The notes beneath the pieces are model-generated. The model saw nothing but the letters and a program-made list of their open reading frames with translations. It did not search any database and was not told the origin of the DNA. From Planctomycetaceae bacterium (GTDB lineage Bacteria; Planctomycetota; Planctomycetia; Planctomycetales; Planctomycetaceae), in NCBI GenBank assembly GCA_002726205.1, contig PBSL01000038.1:1-38324 (forward strand): a stretch of 38,324 bases of DNA. Direction: 5' to 3'. Shown one piece after another: positions 16,409-25,944 of the stretch. The number at the start of each line of letters is the position of its first letter. The first letter of the stretch is position 1. Made by a program: the position numbers and the translations under genes.

Positions 16409-18418
16409 ATGACAAGTCAAGCAGAAACCGGGACGTCCTATCTCGTCGTCCGAGACGGAAATCAGTGGCGGGACGTGTATCGCTTGATGCCCGGCCAGGT
16501 GACGACTATCGGGCGATCGTCTACCAACCGGGTTGTCCTCCGCGACGAAATCTGCAGCCGAAACCACTGCGAGGTTTTTCAGAGTGGTGATCGATGGGTG
16601 CTTCGTGACTTGAACAGCCGTAACGGCACGCTGGTCAATGGCCTGACACTGGATGAAGACTGGCCTCTCGAGGAGGGACAGATCATTCAGATCGGAGGTT
16701 GTAACCTGGGGTTTACCTCCGACCTCCTGCATGCCTTTCCCGAGTCCTCGCCCGACACGGCTGAGAGCATCTCCGACACCGCCGAAATGGTCGTGTTCGA
16801 TGACCCCGGACCCGAGTCGGAACCGGAAATTGTCCATCGGCAACGTGAGAACCGGTTCCGCGACGGCTCGGTCGAGCCGAGTGATGCACCGGATCGGATG
16901 CGACAGGATCTGACGTCTTTGTATCGACTGACATTGGAGATGGGCGCCGCCCGCGACGCCGATCAACTTGCTGAAGTCGTTCTCGATGGCCTGTTCGGCG
17001 GAACGCGAGCCGACATCGGTGCGGTGTTGCTCTTGCCCAAGGGCCTGCGGAATCGGCCACAATCCGACCAGTTGCGCGTGGCCGCTTATCGCTCGCTCAA
17101 GGATCTGCCCTACCAGAGAGTCTCTGACTATCTCTCCGGGACCGTGCTTGCCGAAGCCGAAGCGGTGCTGGCCCGGGATGTTGGCGACGACAGCAAGTTG
17201 GTTGACCGCGACAGTCTCGGCCAGATCCATGCACAAAGCGTGATCTGTGCGCCGTTGCGTGTCGAGGAGATCATCTACGGAGTGATCCACCTGTATTCCA
17301 CCGACCGGGAGAACCTGCTTGAACCCAACGATCTTGAGTTCGCGCTGGCACTGGCCGACCAGATGGCTGTGGCCCTGGATGGCCTGCAGGACCGTGAATC
17401 CCTGGCCAACGGACTGGCGCGAATGCAGGGTGAGAATGAATCACTCCGAGATCAACTGGCGATCGACAGCGAGTTGATTGGTGACAGCGAGGCGATGAAG
17501 GGACTTCGGCAGATCATCGACCGGATTGCATCGACCGATGCGACGGTTCTGGTTCGCGGTGAGAGTGGTGTTGGCAAGGAGCTTGTTGCCCGCGCGATCC
17601 ATTTTCGCAGCCGCCGTAGCCAGGGACCGTTCGTTTGCATGAACTGTGCAGCGTTGTCGGAGTCATTGCTCGAGAGTGAGTTGTTCGGGCATGAAAAGGG
17701 AGCTTTTACCGGTGCCGCCGATCGCAGACCGGGCAAGTTCGAGCAGGCCGATGGCGGTACGCTGTTCCTCGATGAGGTCGGCGAAATGCCGTCGGCGATT
17801 CAAGCCAAATTCCTCAGAGCCCTGGAAGGGCATCCGTTTGAACGGGTCGGTGGCCGTACGACCGTTGACGTGAATGTCCGTGTTGTCGCCGCGACCAACC
17901 GCAACCTCGAGGAAGCCGTCGCCGAGGGCACGTTCCGCAAGGACCTGTATTTTCGTCTGTTCGTCGTCGAGATCCAGGTGGCTCCACTCCGCGAGCACCC
18001 CGATGATATCCCGCAACTGGCGAACCTCTTCTGCGAACAATTCACCAGGAAGACAGATCGTGACGTTGGCGGGTTCACGCCCGAGGGTCTGTCTGCCCTG
18101 CAGGCATATGATTGGCCTGGAAATGTCCGTGAACTGAAGAACACGGTGGAACGGACAGTGATTCTGTGCACCGGCGAGAAGATCACCGGTGCCGACATTC
18201 AACTCTCGGCGCTGGTCTCTACCGACGACGGGGCCGATGGGCCCGCCGATCATCCGATTGCCGGGCGGCAGGTGTCTCTGGAGGTACTCGAACAACAACA
18301 CATTCTCGCGGTGCTCGAATCAACCGAATGGAACAAGTCACAGGCGTCTCGGATTCTCGGCATCGAGCGATCGACACTCGACCGGAAACTGAAGCGTTAT
18401 CGTGTCAGTCGCCCCTGA
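16409..18418 (+). CDS. Sigma-54-dependent activator with FHA, GAF, AAA+ and Fis-type HTH domains
   Basis: A 669-residue transcription activator. Domains in order: FHA (residues 10-105, with [21 protein letters not shown] and [14 protein letters not shown]), GAF (about 155-325), AAA+ sigma-54 interaction domain with Walker A GESGVGKE (384-391), the loop GAFTGA (431-436) that contacts sigma-54, Walker [13 protein letters not shown], and an HTH at the C-terminus ([21 protein letters not shown]). All ATPase motifs are intact. The FHA domain binds phosphothreonine, so input probably comes from a Ser/Thr kinase rather than a response-regulator receiver, which is absent. The frame is open back to 15962 inside the opposite gene; ATG 16409, with AAGGGG about 11 bases before it, fits the FHA start. 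It is divergent from the PQQ-like gene. Confidence 0.93.
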   Translation: MTSQAETGTSYLVVRDGNQWRDVYRLMPGQVTTIGRSSTNRVVLRDEICSRNHCEVFQSGDRWVLRDLNSRNGTLVNGLTLDEDWPLEEGQIIQIGGCNLGFTSDLLHAFPESSPDTAESISDTAEMVVFDDPGPESEPEIVHRQRENRFRDGSVEPSDAPDRMRQDLTSLYRLTLEMGAARDADQLAEVVLDGLFGGTRADIGAVLLLPKGLRNRPQSDQLRVAAYRSLKDLPYQRVSDYLSGTVLAEAEAVLARDVGDDSKLVDRDSLGQIHAQSVICAPLRVEEIIYGVIHLYSTDRENLLEPNDLEFALALADQMAVALDGLQDRESLANGLARMQGENESLRDQLAIDSELIGDSEAMKGLRQIIDRIASTDATVLVRGESGVGKELVARAIHFRSRRSQGPFVCMNCAALSESLLESELFGHEKGAFTGAADRRPGKFEQADGGTLFLDEVGEMPSAIQAKFLRALEGHPFERVGGRTTVDVNVRVVAATNRNLEEAVAEGTFRKDLYFRLFVVEIQVAPLREHPDDIPQLANLFCEQFTRKTDRDVGGFTPEGLSALQAYDWPGNVRELKNTVERTVILCTGEKITGADIQLSALVSTDDGADGPADHPIAGRQVSLEVLEQQHILAVLESTEWNKSQASRILGIERSTLDRKLKRYRVSRP

Positions 18419-18434
18419 CCGGGAGTTGCCGGTC
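18417..18434 (+). terminator. Weak hairpin after the sigma-54 activator
   Basis: GACCGG and CCGGTC form a 6-bp stem with a 6-base loop overlapping the stop codon, followed by TTA and not a T-run. It could end transcription weakly. Confidence 0.3.
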
Positions 18435-18894
18435 TTAGAGGCTCGGCCGAGGCCGACATCGGGTTGAAGCTGTCTTTTCGATTGATCGGCTGTGCTGTCG
18501 GAAAGCCACGGAAAGTGTTTGACTTCCACAACAAACACCGGGAGAATCGGTCTGTTGGCACTCAATCCTGCCTGTACACGACCCCCCCCCCGATTTCCGC
18601 TTTTCCCGCAAACATCTCTCTCTGTTCACGCGAAATCTCTTCACATCTTTTCGCGTGGCGCGGGTCGGCTTGAGCGGAATCTTGGTCGAGTCAGGACACT
18701 ATTGGGCGAGCGGGCCTCCGACTCGGCGAAAGGGTGGTGCTGGCGGGCTTCTGATCGGCAGGCGGATCGGTGCGTTGAGGGGGATCCCTGCGGGGAATGT
18801 CTCACGCCGACAGCCGGCTTGATTGGAGCTGTGGAGTAGGGCGCAGGGATGCGACGGACGACTGTGAGTTACAACAAAGAGTGGAGCGTGCCGG
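18419..18894. other. 476-base intergenic region without a recognisable gene
   Basis: No frame here has a convincing product. The region holds a run of ten C (18582-18591), a perfect 9-bp inverted repeat (18627-18657), and the ribosome-binding site of the 89-residue protein at its end (GGAG 18884-18887). It is somewhat less GC-rich around 18590-18650. It may be a long leader or carry a small RNA, but no conserved RNA structure was recognised. Confidence 0.5.
18627..18657. repeat. Perfect 9-bp inverted repeat in the intergenic region
   Basis: CACGCGAAA (18627-18635) and TTTCGCGTG (18649-18657) are perfect complements with a 13-base spacer. It could be an RNA stem-loop or an operator. There is no T-run directly after the second arm, so it does not look like a terminator on the plus strand. 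Confidence 0.5.
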
Positions 18895-19164
18895 ATGTCG
18901 ACGCCCTTTAAGGTGCCAAGTGATGTTGAGACCGAATCGGGTCTTTCGTTGGATTCCCTGTTCGGTGACACAAATCAGCCGTTTCAGATCGAGCCTCTGG
19001 AATCGATGGGAAGCAATCCCTTTGATTCCACCGAGGCCAAACCGGGGTCCAGGGACAAGGTCGCGATGCTCGCGGCCCGTTATGCCGCCGGGCTGCCACT
19101 GTGGCACGACGGCGACTGCATTGACCATGGTTCGGGGAGGTCGCTCTTCGACCTTGATGTCTAG
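18895..19164 (+). CDS. Small protein of unknown function (89 residues)
   Basis: Start ATG 18895 has GGAG seven bases upstream. The protein starts MSTPFKVPSDVETESGLSLD and is acidic and low in predicted structure for about 55 residues, then has a short helical part with KVAMLAARYAAGLPLWHDGD. It ends in SGRSLFDLDV. I recognise no family. A perfect 15-bp-stem terminator follows 64 bases after the stop, which together with the ribosome-binding site supports a real, separately transcribed gene. No signal peptide or membrane segment is seen. The short helix near residue 60 could be a protein-binding element; that is a guess. Confidence 0.62.
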   Translation: MSTPFKVPSDVETESGLSLDSLFGDTNQPFQIEPLESMGSNPFDSTEAKPGSRDKVAMLAARYAAGLPLWHDGDCIDHGSGRSLFDLDV

Positions 19165-19228
19165 GAGAGGCCTTTTTGAATCCCGTGACCAGGCAGCCGT
19201 CTCGGTTGCCCGGGCCTGGTGAAATTTC

Positions 19229-19264
19229 AGCCGGTTGCCGAGAAAACCCTCTCGGCAACCGGCT
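19229..19264 (+). terminator. Strong rho-independent-type terminator
   Basis: AGCCGGTTGCCGAGA and TCTCGGCAACCGGCT form a perfect 15-bp stem with the loop AAACCC, followed by GCTTTGTTTG. It ends the small-protein transcript on the plus strand and lies 26 bases after the end of the minus-strand PQQ-like gene, so it may serve both directions. Confidence 0.85.
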
Positions 19265-19290
19265 GCTTTGTTTGCGGGGAGATTCTTGGG

Positions 19291-20568
19291 CTACTTTGCG
19301 GTCCGGTTTTCGATCCGAAACAGGCCGGTTTCGGTCCGGATGAACAGGGCGTTCTCGGCAACCGCATAGGTGGCGAACGTACGGCCTTCGAGCTTGCTTC
19401 GCCCGAGTTCGGCGAACCGCCGCCCCGGTTTGAGCACGATGCCGGTCCCCTCTTCGCTTTGCAGGTAGATCTTGCCATCGGCATAGGTTGGTGAGGCCGA
19501 GTACTTGCCACCGACGCGCTTACGGTAATGCAGTTTGCCGGTTCGTGCGTCGAGACAACTGGCGATTCCGGTGTCGCTGATCAGGAACAGGTCATTGTCG
19601 ATCAGCAGTGTCGAGGGTGTGTGCGGGATGTTCGCCTTGGATGTTTGTTTCCACACCACGTGAGTGCCGGTGACATCACCTCGTCCGGTTGGTCGAATCG
19701 CAAACAACGTTGGTACACCCCAGCCGCTGCAGACATAGACCAGGCCGTGTCCGTAGACGGGGCGGGGAATCACCGAGTAGCCGTCGCCGTATCCGACACG
19801 CCAGATTTCCTTTCCGGTTTTCGGGTCGTAGGCAGCGACCAGCCCGGTTCCCGGACACACGATCTGTTTGTTGCCCTTGACGTTGATGACCAGCGGTGTT
19901 GAGAACGAGAACTTTCGGGGCAGGTCCAGTGTGCGATCAGTCTTCCAGACAATCTTGCCGGTCTTGCAGTCCAGGGCCGCCACGTAGCAGATGTCCTGTC
20001 CGTCGCAGGTCACGACCAGCATTCCATCGACCAGTGCCGGGGATCCCCCGTTGCCGTGACGCGGGATGTATTTCAACGCGTGATTGGTCCAGACGATCTT
20101 GCCGGTGTCGAGTTCCAGGCAAGCGGTTCCTTCGGTCCCGAAGTGCACGTAGAGGAACTGGCCGTCGCTGGCCGGCGTCGGGCTGGCGTGGCTGTTCTTT
20201 CCATGCAACAAGCCCGTGGTGGGGACGTGATTGCGCTCGAATATCTCGCGGTTCCAGAGTGTCTTCCCGGTCTTGATGTCCAGGCACAGCGTTCGCAGTG
20301 ACTGGTCATCCGGGCCGCCTCCCGGCTTGGGAACGGCGGTTGTCAGGTAGAGCTTTCCCTTGAGAATGATCGGGCTGGACCAGCCTTTGCCGGGAACGGG
20401 CACTTTCCAGGTCACGTTGTCGGCCCCGCTCCAGGTGACCGGGAGACCGCTGGCCTGCACGTGGCCCTGTCCGCTGGTGCCACGAAACTGAGGAAAATCG
20501 GCAGCAGAACCTGCCGGAACCGTTACGGTAAACGCGATCATGGAGATGATCAGGCAGCGAATCGACAT
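19291..20568 (-). CDS. Secreted PQQ-like beta-propeller protein (second copy)
   Basis: A 425-residue protein with a signal peptide (MSIRCLIISMIAFTVTVPAG, cut near SAA before DFPQFRG). The mature part opens with FPQFRGTSGQGH and has propeller blades with LDIKTGKTLWNREIF, LELDTGKIVWTNHAL, LDCKTGKIVWKTDRT, YDPKTGKEIWRVGYG and LDARTGKLHYRKRVG, then GGKYSASPTYADGKIYLQSE. This last stretch is nearly the same pattern as in the copy at 15023-16246, so the two are paralogues. No haem or metal-dehydrogenase motif was found. It starts 66 bases downstream of the greA stop on the same strand and could be read through from there. Function unknown; probably an exported binding or scaffold protein. Confidence 0.88.
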   Translation of the reverse strand: MSIRCLIISMIAFTVTVPAGSAADFPQFRGTSGQGHVQASGLPVTWSGADNVTWKVPVPGKGWSSPIILKGKLYLTTAVPKPGGGPDDQSLRTLCLDIKTGKTLWNREIFERNHVPTTGLLHGKNSHASPTPASDGQFLYVHFGTEGTACLELDTGKIVWTNHALKYIPRHGNGGSPALVDGMLVVTCDGQDICYVAALDCKTGKIVWKTDRTLDLPRKFSFSTPLVINVKGNKQIVCPGTGLVAAYDPKTGKEIWRVGYGDGYSVIPRPVYGHGLVYVCSGWGVPTLFAIRPTGRGDVTGTHVVWKQTSKANIPHTPSTLLIDNDLFLISDTGIASCLDARTGKLHYRKRVGGKYSASPTYADGKIYLQSEEGTGIVLKPGRRFAELGRSKLEGRTFATYAVAENALFIRTETGLFRIENRTAK

Positions 20569-20634
20569 CCAGGAGTCTCCAAACAGGGAAACGGTATCTT
20601 ACCGTTGTGGGCAGAGGACTTCGACAGGCACTGT

Positions 20635-21114
20635 TTAGGCGTCGTCGAAAGCAAGAACTTCGTATTTCAACAGTCCGATAGGGGCTTGGATTTCGACCTG
20701 GTCACCGACCTTCTTGCCCATCAGTCCGCTGGCCAATGGACTTGTCGTCAGGATCTTCATGACCTCGCCGGTGTAGTCTTCCTCACCAGGTCCGACGAAC
20801 TCGTACTGTTCCTGGCCATTGTCGCCGAGGTTCTTGACGGTGACGCGGCTGCCAAAGGTGATGATATCCTTGGGCAGCTTGCTCTTGTCGACAATTTCGC
20901 ACTGGGAGAGCTTGGTCTTGAGCTGGTTGAGTTTGGCCTCGAGCATTCCCAGCATTTCTCGTTGTCCGTGGTACTCGGCATTCTCGCGGAGGTCGCCCTC
21001 GGCTCGCGCCTCGGCCACTTTTTCCCTGACCTCGGGAATCCGTTCCTCGTCGAGGACCCGGATTTCTTCCCGCAACTTCTCGTATCCTCCCTGGGAAATC
21101 GGCTGCCGGTCCAT
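20635..21114 (-). CDS. greA: Transcription elongation factor GreA
   Basis: Rescues backtracked RNA polymerase by stimulating transcript cleavage. From ATG 21114 the protein has 159 residues, the GreA size. The N-terminal coiled coil carries the acidic tip and signature EARAEGDLRENAEYHGQREM. The C-terminal FKBP-like domain has TFGSRVTVKNL, YEFVGPGEED and SPLASGLMGKKVGDQVEI. The frame is open upstream to 21582 but that part overlaps the oxidoreductase and is not GreA-like. It lies 43 bases after the oxidoreductase gene and may be co-transcribed with the sugar module. Confidence 0.96.
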   Translation of the reverse strand: MDRQPISQGGYEKLREEIRVLDEERIPEVREKVAEARAEGDLRENAEYHGQREMLGMLEAKLNQLKTKLSQCEIVDKSKLPKDIITFGSRVTVKNLGDNGQEQYEFVGPGEEDYTGEVMKILTTSPLASGLMGKKVGDQVEIQAPIGLLKYEVLAFDDA

Positions 21115-21157
21115 TACGAGGCGTCCTTTGCTGCGGGGTCGTTGACTGTTGAATCTC

Positions 21158-22297
21158 TCAGACGTCGGTCCACTGGCCGCTCGTGGCACTGCTGAGGATG
21201 GCATCACAGACCTTCTGTGTTTCCAGTGCATCGCGGAAGGTCGGCGAGGCGGGCTCATCGTTGGCCAGGCCCTCGAGGAAATCGGCGACGTGATGGACGA
21301 AGGTGTGCTCGTACCCGATCTGCAGTCCGGGCACCCACCACTTGTCCATGTAGGGCATGTCGCCATCGCTGACGTGGATCGATCGCCAGCCGCGGACGAT
21401 CGAATCGTCGCGATGGTCGAAGTAGGCCAGGCGGTGAGCGTCGTGGAGATCCCAGGCGATCGAGGCATGCTCGCCATTGATTTCGAGCGTGTAGAGTGCC
21501 TTGTGCCCACGGGCGTAACGGGTCGATTCGAACGTGGCCAGCGACCCGTTGTCGAAGCGAGCCAGGAAGGCACAGGCGTCATCGATGCCCACCGGCTGCA
21601 CCTCGCCGGTGTCCTGGTGCGTCCGTTCCTTGATGAACGTTTCGGTCATTGCCGTGACCGACTGGATGTCACCGTTGAGCCAGATGGCGGTGTCGATGCA
21701 ATGAGCCAGCAGGTCGCCGGTCACGCCGCTGCCGGCCGCGTCGATGTCAAGCCGCCAGAGCGCCTCGCCGCCCTGCGGGAGGTCCGAGGAGATCGTCCAG
21801 TCCTGCAGGAAGACGGCACGGTAGTGGAAGATCCGTCCCAGCCGTCCCTCGTCGATCAGTTGCTTGGCCAGCGAAACGCTGGGGACGCGACGGTAGTTGT
21901 ACCAGACCATGTTGGCAACGCCGGCGGACTCGACCGCCTGGCACATCTCTTCTCCCTCCGTGGTGTTCATCGCCAGCGGTTTCTCGCAGAGGATCATCTT
22001 GCCGGCCTCGGCGGCGGCAATCGCGATCTCTTTGTGAAGGTTGTTGGGAACGCAGATGTCGACGACGTCGATGTCGTCGCGGGCCAGTAGGGCCCGCCAA
22101 TCGGTCTCGATCGACTCGTAGCCCCAGGTGTCAGCGAACGCCTGGACCTTCTCGGCGTTGCGGGCACAGGCGGCCTTCAGGACCGGTTGGTACTTGAGGT
22201 CGAAGAAGTTGCCCACCTTGCAGTAGGCATTCGTGTGGGCCCGGCCCATGAAGCCGTAGCCGATCATGCCGATGTTCAACGGGGTCTTCTCACTCAT
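21158..22297 (-). CDS. Gfo/Idh/MocA-family oxidoreductase
   Basis: A 379-residue NAD(P)-dependent sugar or cyclitol dehydrogenase. The N-terminal Rossmann fold has [18 protein letters not shown] with the GxGxxG-type loop, [20 protein letters not shown] and the family signature CEKPLAMN containing the catalytic-type Lys. The C-terminal alpha/beta domain has [16 protein letters not shown], which supplies the usual Asp and His of the active site. No signal peptide. Start ATG 22297 gives the usual N-terminus; the open frame to 22462 is not family-like. It stands downstream of the epimerase (56 bases) and cupin genes on the same strand, suggesting a sugar or inositol catabolic unit. The true substrate is not shown. 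Confidence 0.92.
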   Translation of the reverse strand: MSEKTPLNIGMIGYGFMGRAHTNAYCKVGNFFDLKYQPVLKAACARNAEKVQAFADTWGYESIETDWRALLARDDIDVVDICVPNNLHKEIAIAAAEAGKMILCEKPLAMNTTEGEEMCQAVESAGVANMVWYNYRRVPSVSLAKQLIDEGRLGRIFHYRAVFLQDWTISSDLPQGGEALWRLDIDAAGSGVTGDLLAHCIDTAIWLNGDIQSVTAMTETFIKERTHQDTGEVQPVGIDDACAFLARFDNGSLATFESTRYARGHKALYTLEINGEHASIAWDLHDAHRLAYFDHRDDSIVRGWRSIHVSDGDMPYMDKWWVPGLQIGYEHTFVHHVADFLEGLANDEPASPTFRDALETQKVCDAILSSATSGQWTDV

Positions 22298-22353
22298 GTC
22301 AGCAGCTTTCGTGGAGGGTGTCTTGGAGAGGTGCCATGTGCGGATGCCTTGTT

Positions 22354-23403
22354 TCAGGCATCCCATCCATGAGCGTTGCGAACGTCGATCATGGCTCCCA
22401 GGATCGCGTTCCAGGTTTCGGGTGCCTCGAGCACCTCGTTGGAGAACATGCAGCCATCCCAACAGATGTGCTTGATCCCTCGTGACGGGGCATCACGCAG
22501 CCAGTATTCGGCCGCGCGGGTGATGTCGAGTTTTCCGTTGGGATCGTCGGCCTGGCAGTGCTTCCCGGTCTTGTCGTGTGACCCGGCTCCGTGGACGGTG
22601 CCGTCGTTTTGGGCGACATGGAAGTCGATGGTCCACGGTCTCAACTGGTCGGTCATCGATTCATAGGCCGAGTAGAACTCTTCGTCGGTATGTTCTGCAT
22701 CGACCAGGGCGTGCTCCGGGGCGTTGTAGCCCATCAAGTAGAGGTAGGTGTGTGCCTGGTCGGCCTGGAATCCCAGGGTGTCGGGACGATCGACGGCCTC
22801 GAGCAGATCGAGCATGTCTCGCCAGGAGTGCATGCCGGCCCAGCAGATCTCCCCTTCGGCCGCCAATCTCTCGCCGTGGTCGGCTGCGATGTCGGCAGCC
22901 ATCCGGAACGTCTCGGCGATCCTGGACGTGTTGCCGGACTTGTTCTCGGCCCATTTTTCGACTCCGAACTCGGCCGAGTCGATCCGGATCACGCCGTACT
23001 GCCGGATGCCGATCTCGTTGAAGACCCCGGCGATGCGGCAGGCCTTGCGGATCGCATCGAGGAACTTGCCGCGGGCCTCGTCGTCGCCCATTGCCGAATC
23101 CCCGACCGTACCGGGCCAGACCGGGGCCACCAGCGAGCCGACGACCAGGTCGTGGCCGGCGATCAGGTCGGCGATGCGTTTCAGTTCGTCATCGTCGGCG
23201 TCCGGGTCGGTGTGCGGGTGAAACAGGAAGTAGTCGACCCCCTCGAATTTCTGACCATCGACCTCGGCTGCGGCGGTCAACTCGAGCATTCTCTCGAGGC
23301 TGATCGGCGGCTCCTGGCCTTCTTCATCTCCCTTGCCGACCAGGCCTGGCCACATGGCGTTGTGCAGCTTCGGCCAGGCGTGGCCCGTGTTGGTTTCTGA
23401 CAT
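22354..23403 (-). CDS. Sugar phosphate isomerase/epimerase (xylose-isomerase-like TIM barrel)
   Basis: A 349-residue TIM-barrel protein of the AP-endonuclease-2/xylose isomerase-like family. Typical metal-site stretches are [12 protein letters not shown] (Glu), [13 protein letters not shown] (Asp and His) and [11 protein letters not shown] (His and Asp), followed by [16 protein letters not shown] near the C-terminus. No signal peptide. Start ATG 23403 begins [19 protein letters not shown]; the open frame to 23487 is not supported. It lies 49 bases after the cupin gene and 56 bases before the oxidoreductase gene on the same strand, the usual pairing of epimerase with Gfo/Idh/MocA dehydrogenase in planctomycete sugar gene sets. 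Substrate unknown. Confidence 0.88.
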   Translation of the reverse strand: MSETNTGHAWPKLHNAMWPGLVGKGDEEGQEPPISLERMLELTAAAEVDGQKFEGVDYFLFHPHTDPDADDDELKRIADLIAGHDLVVGSLVAPVWPGTVGDSAMGDDEARGKFLDAIRKACRIAGVFNEIGIRQYGVIRIDSAEFGVEKWAENKSGNTSRIAETFRMAADIAADHGERLAAEGEICWAGMHSWRDMLDLLEAVDRPDTLGFQADQAHTYLYLMGYNAPEHALVDAEHTDEEFYSAYESMTDQLRPWTIDFHVAQNDGTVHGAGSHDKTGKHCQADDPNGKLDITRAAEYWLRDAPSRGIKHICWDGCMFSNEVLEAPETWNAILGAMIDVRNAHGWDA

Positions 23404-23452
23404 TGCTGTGTTTCCGTTGTTGCCGTGGAAGTGTTCGTGTGAATCGACCGGG

Positions 23453-24679
23453 TCAGGCCTGTTTGTGGTCACCGACACTCGGTGCATCGGGATTGGCGTC
23501 GGGGCCGAAATACCTCAGCGACACCAGCGGTTCGGTTCCGGTGTTGGTGATCGATACACCCGCGGCCGCGGCCGCGGCGGTGACGAAGACCTCGTCATCG
23601 GTCATTTCGCCGAAGCGGATCATTGCCGGGGTCTGCAAGGTCAACTTGCCGATCGTGCCGCCGCCCTGGACGGTGATCCAACCGTAGGACCCGCTGTCGC
23701 TGATCGTGCAACTGGCTCCAGGATCGACGGTCAGTTCCTTGGCGCTGAACAACTGCCGCCCGGCGACGGTTCCATAGACGACCCATCGATCGACGTAACC
23801 CTCGGCGGCCGTGTCGGCCACCGGAATGGGCTCGAGATAGTGGTGGTCCTTGAAACTGGAATCGATGTTGCCATCCCAGTCGAGGGCATCGACGAGGTGT
23901 CCGAGGTCGTCGTGGTGCTGTTCGGGAAAGTCCTTGGTCAACAACGAGCGGGGCACCGCGCGGCCCTCGACCATTGACTGGTACATGCCGAAGACATCGC
24001 TGCCCCACTGAGGTTCGTAGGTCACCAGGCTGCCCGGCGCATGGAGAACACACGGGGGGACCAGCCAGCCGGTTCCCGGCTTCAGGCGATAGGCTTTCGA
24101 GAGATCCAGTATCCCGTTGTCTCCGTCGTTCCAGCGGGCCAGGCAGTCGACAACGTCCTGCCGGGATGTTCCTGGTTCGAGACCGAAGAACGTGTAGGGA
24201 AAGTTGTTTCCGATCGCGTTCAACTGCGGCGGGAAGTAGTAACTCTCGGGCTTGCCCTCCTGTCCGACCAGTGCCGCCTGTTCGGCATTCTGGTGCATGT
24301 GGTGGGGGATTGGACCCATGTTGTCGAAGAACTTGGAGTAGACCGGCCAGCGGCCGAACTCGTTCCAGATCGGCTCGCCGATCAACTCGGCACCCAGTTC
24401 GGTCACGGCGTCACGTAACGTGAATCGCTCGCCGTTGTGGACGCAGTAGCTCAATCCCTCGTCCGGTGGTGCTCCCTCGTTGGCCGCGGCCGTCGTCGAT
24501 GCGAACCAGCGTTCGTCGATCCCGCCGCGATCAGTCCCCAGGGCGTAGTAGTCAGCCGGATGCAGTTTCAGGCGGCGGCCCGGTTGCAGAAATGAACGGG
24601 GCACCCAGGTCGGTGCCAGCCTCAGGATTCCTTCGCCCGCCGCCAGTGCGTCGGCGGCCAGGCCTGCCACGTCGGCCAT
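23453..24679 (-). CDS. Cupin protein similar to class I mannose-6-phosphate isomerase
   Basis: A 408-residue protein starting at ATG 24679 ([17 protein letters not shown]). It contains [17 protein letters not shown], which has the His and Glu spacing of a cupin metal site, then [20 protein letters not shown] as a second cupin-like stretch, and a C-terminal beta-rich part ([20 protein letters not shown], then [16 protein letters not shown]) like the last barrel of type I phosphomannose isomerases. It probably isomerises a sugar or sugar phosphate. It is the first gene of the minus-strand module that includes the epimerase and oxidoreductase. The extra residues to 24892 are dismissed as non-family-like. 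The general fold is well supported and the exact activity is not. Confidence 0.78.
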   Translation of the reverse strand: MADVAGLAADALAAGEGILRLAPTWVPRSFLQPGRRLKLHPADYYALGTDRGGIDERWFASTTAAANEGAPPDEGLSYCVHNGERFTLRDAVTELGAELIGEPIWNEFGRWPVYSKFFDNMGPIPHHMHQNAEQAALVGQEGKPESYYFPPQLNAIGNNFPYTFFGLEPGTSRQDVVDCLARWNDGDNGILDLSKAYRLKPGTGWLVPPCVLHAPGSLVTYEPQWGSDVFGMYQSMVEGRAVPRSLLTKDFPEQHHDDLGHLVDALDWDGNIDSSFKDHHYLEPIPVADTAAEGYVDRWVVYGTVAGRQLFSAKELTVDPGASCTISDSGSYGWITVQGGGTIGKLTLQTPAMIRFGEMTDDEVFVTAAAAAAGVSITNTGTEPLVSLRYFGPDANPDAPSVGDHKQA

Positions 24680-24716
24680 GTTGTGTCCTCGATCGTTGTC
24701 GGTGCCGATCGCCGGG

Positions 24717-24769
24717 GAGTGAAAAACTCCACGCGCGACCGCGACCATTGTGATCATTTTGACGGTCAA
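24717..24769. promoter_or_regulatory. Short inverted repeats in the cupin-argC divergent region
   Basis: GAGT-GAAAA-ACTC (24717-24729) and TTGAC-G-GTCAA (24759-24769) are small perfect inverted repeats in the 196-base region between the divergent sugar module and argC. They could be operators for the sugar module. The arms are only 4 and 5 bases, so this is a weak call. Confidence 0.25.
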
Positions 24770-24837
24770 TGCAAACCGTGGTGAAAGCCCGGCTGGTGAT
24801 CGCGTTGACCGACCTTTTGCCAGCCTGTCGGGAACTC

Positions 24838-24843
24838 TAGAAT
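24838..24843 (+). promoter_or_regulatory. Candidate -10 box for argC
   Basis: TAGAAT (5/6 match) lies 33 bases before argC ATG 24876. The -35 at 16-17 bases is poor (TTTGCC or TTTTGC). The same TAGAAT box is seen upstream of ispA on the other strand. Confidence 0.3.
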
Positions 24844-24875
24844 GAGTGTCGCCACACGAAGCGAGGACGGTGAAA

Positions 24876-25895
24876 ATGGTTCGCGTAGCCATCCTGGGCG
24901 CGACGGGTTACACGGCGCTGGAGTTGATCAAGATCCTGCTGGACCACCCGCAGGCCGAGATCGCTGCGCTGACAACCCGCCAGCAGGACGCTCCGCACGT
25001 GACCCAGGTGCACCCGAGCCTGCACGGGCGGCTGGATCTGCCCTGTGAACCGCTGACAGTTGGACAGCTGGTCGATCGAGCCGACGTGGCCTTTGCCGCG
25101 TTGCCACACGGTGCCAGCATGGCAATGGTTCCCGAATTGCTCGCTGCCGGTGTCCGCGTGATCGACCTGAGCGCCGACTACCGGCTCTCGGATCCGGATG
25201 TCTACGAGCAATGGTACGGGCTGGCCCATACCGATCCGGATCGTCTCGGCAAGACGGCCTACGGTCTGCCCGAGTTACCCGGCCACGGCGTGGATGCCGG
25301 GTCCGACCTGGTAGCCAATCCGGGTTGCTATACCAGCACGTCGATCCTGGCACTGGCCCCGTTGCTCAGTGGCGGGTTCATCGAGCCGGCCGGGATCTGC
25401 ATCGATGCCAAGAGCGGTGTTTCCGGGGCCGGTCGCTCACCCAAGCCGGGGACGCTTTATCCGGAATGCAACGAGAGTGTTTCCGCCTACGGTGTGGGAA
25501 ACCACCGTCATACCCCGGAGATCGAGCAGGTGCTGTCGGTTTCGAGTGGGCAGGAGGTTCAGGTCGTCTTCACCCCGCACCTGATCCCGATGGACCGCGG
25601 GATCTTCTGCACGATCTACTGCCGGACGATCGGCGAGGCGACCCAGGATGAACTGCTGGCGGCGATGCGCAAATTCTACGAGGGACGGCCATTCGTGAGG
25701 ATCATCGATCACCTGCCGCGGACCAGGGATGTCTCGGGAACAAACTTCTGTGACATCACTGTGCGGCACAGCGGTGGTCACCTGGTCGTCCTGGCCTGCC
25801 TGGACAACCTGATCAAGGGAGCCGCCGGCGTTGCCGTGCAGAACTTCAACCTGATGAACGGTTTTCCTGAGACCCGCGGATTGTTGCCTGGTTGA
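24876..25895 (+). CDS. argC: N-acetyl-gamma-glutamyl-phosphate reductase
   Basis: Reduces N-acetyl-glutamyl phosphate to the semialdehyde in arginine synthesis, using NADPH; cytosolic. From ATG 24876 the protein has 339 residues. The N-terminal Rossmann fold has [20 protein letters not shown]; the catalytic Cys151 stands in [15 protein letters not shown]; and [19 protein letters not shown] and [18 protein letters not shown] are typical of the family. The chosen ATG is preceded by GAGGACGG at good spacing; the frame from 24846 would add ten non-conserved residues. argJ follows after 49 bases, so the two form an arginine unit. Confidence 0.96.
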   Translation: MVRVAILGATGYTALELIKILLDHPQAEIAALTTRQQDAPHVTQVHPSLHGRLDLPCEPLTVGQLVDRADVAFAALPHGASMAMVPELLAAGVRVIDLSADYRLSDPDVYEQWYGLAHTDPDRLGKTAYGLPELPGHGVDAGSDLVANPGCYTSTSILALAPLLSGGFIEPAGICIDAKSGVSGAGRSPKPGTLYPECNESVSAYGVGNHRHTPEIEQVLSVSSGQEVQVVFTPHLIPMDRGIFCTIYCRTIGEATQDELLAAMRKFYEGRPFVRIIDHLPRTRDVSGTNFCDITVRHSGGHLVVLACLDNLIKGAAGVAVQNFNLMNGFPETRGLLPG

Positions 25896-25944
25896 TCGTC
25901 GTCGAGATCTGTTGAATCCGTGTTGCCGTCCCGGGGATTGCTGG

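Noticed and set aside
18556-18571. TGGCAC...TGCC as a possible sigma-54 promoter before the small protein
   Set aside because: The distance between the GG and GC elements is one base too long for the strict -24/-12 spacing.
18435-18839. Several overlapping short open frames in the 476-base intergenic region
   Set aside because: They lie on both strands, lack ribosome-binding sites and have low-complexity products.
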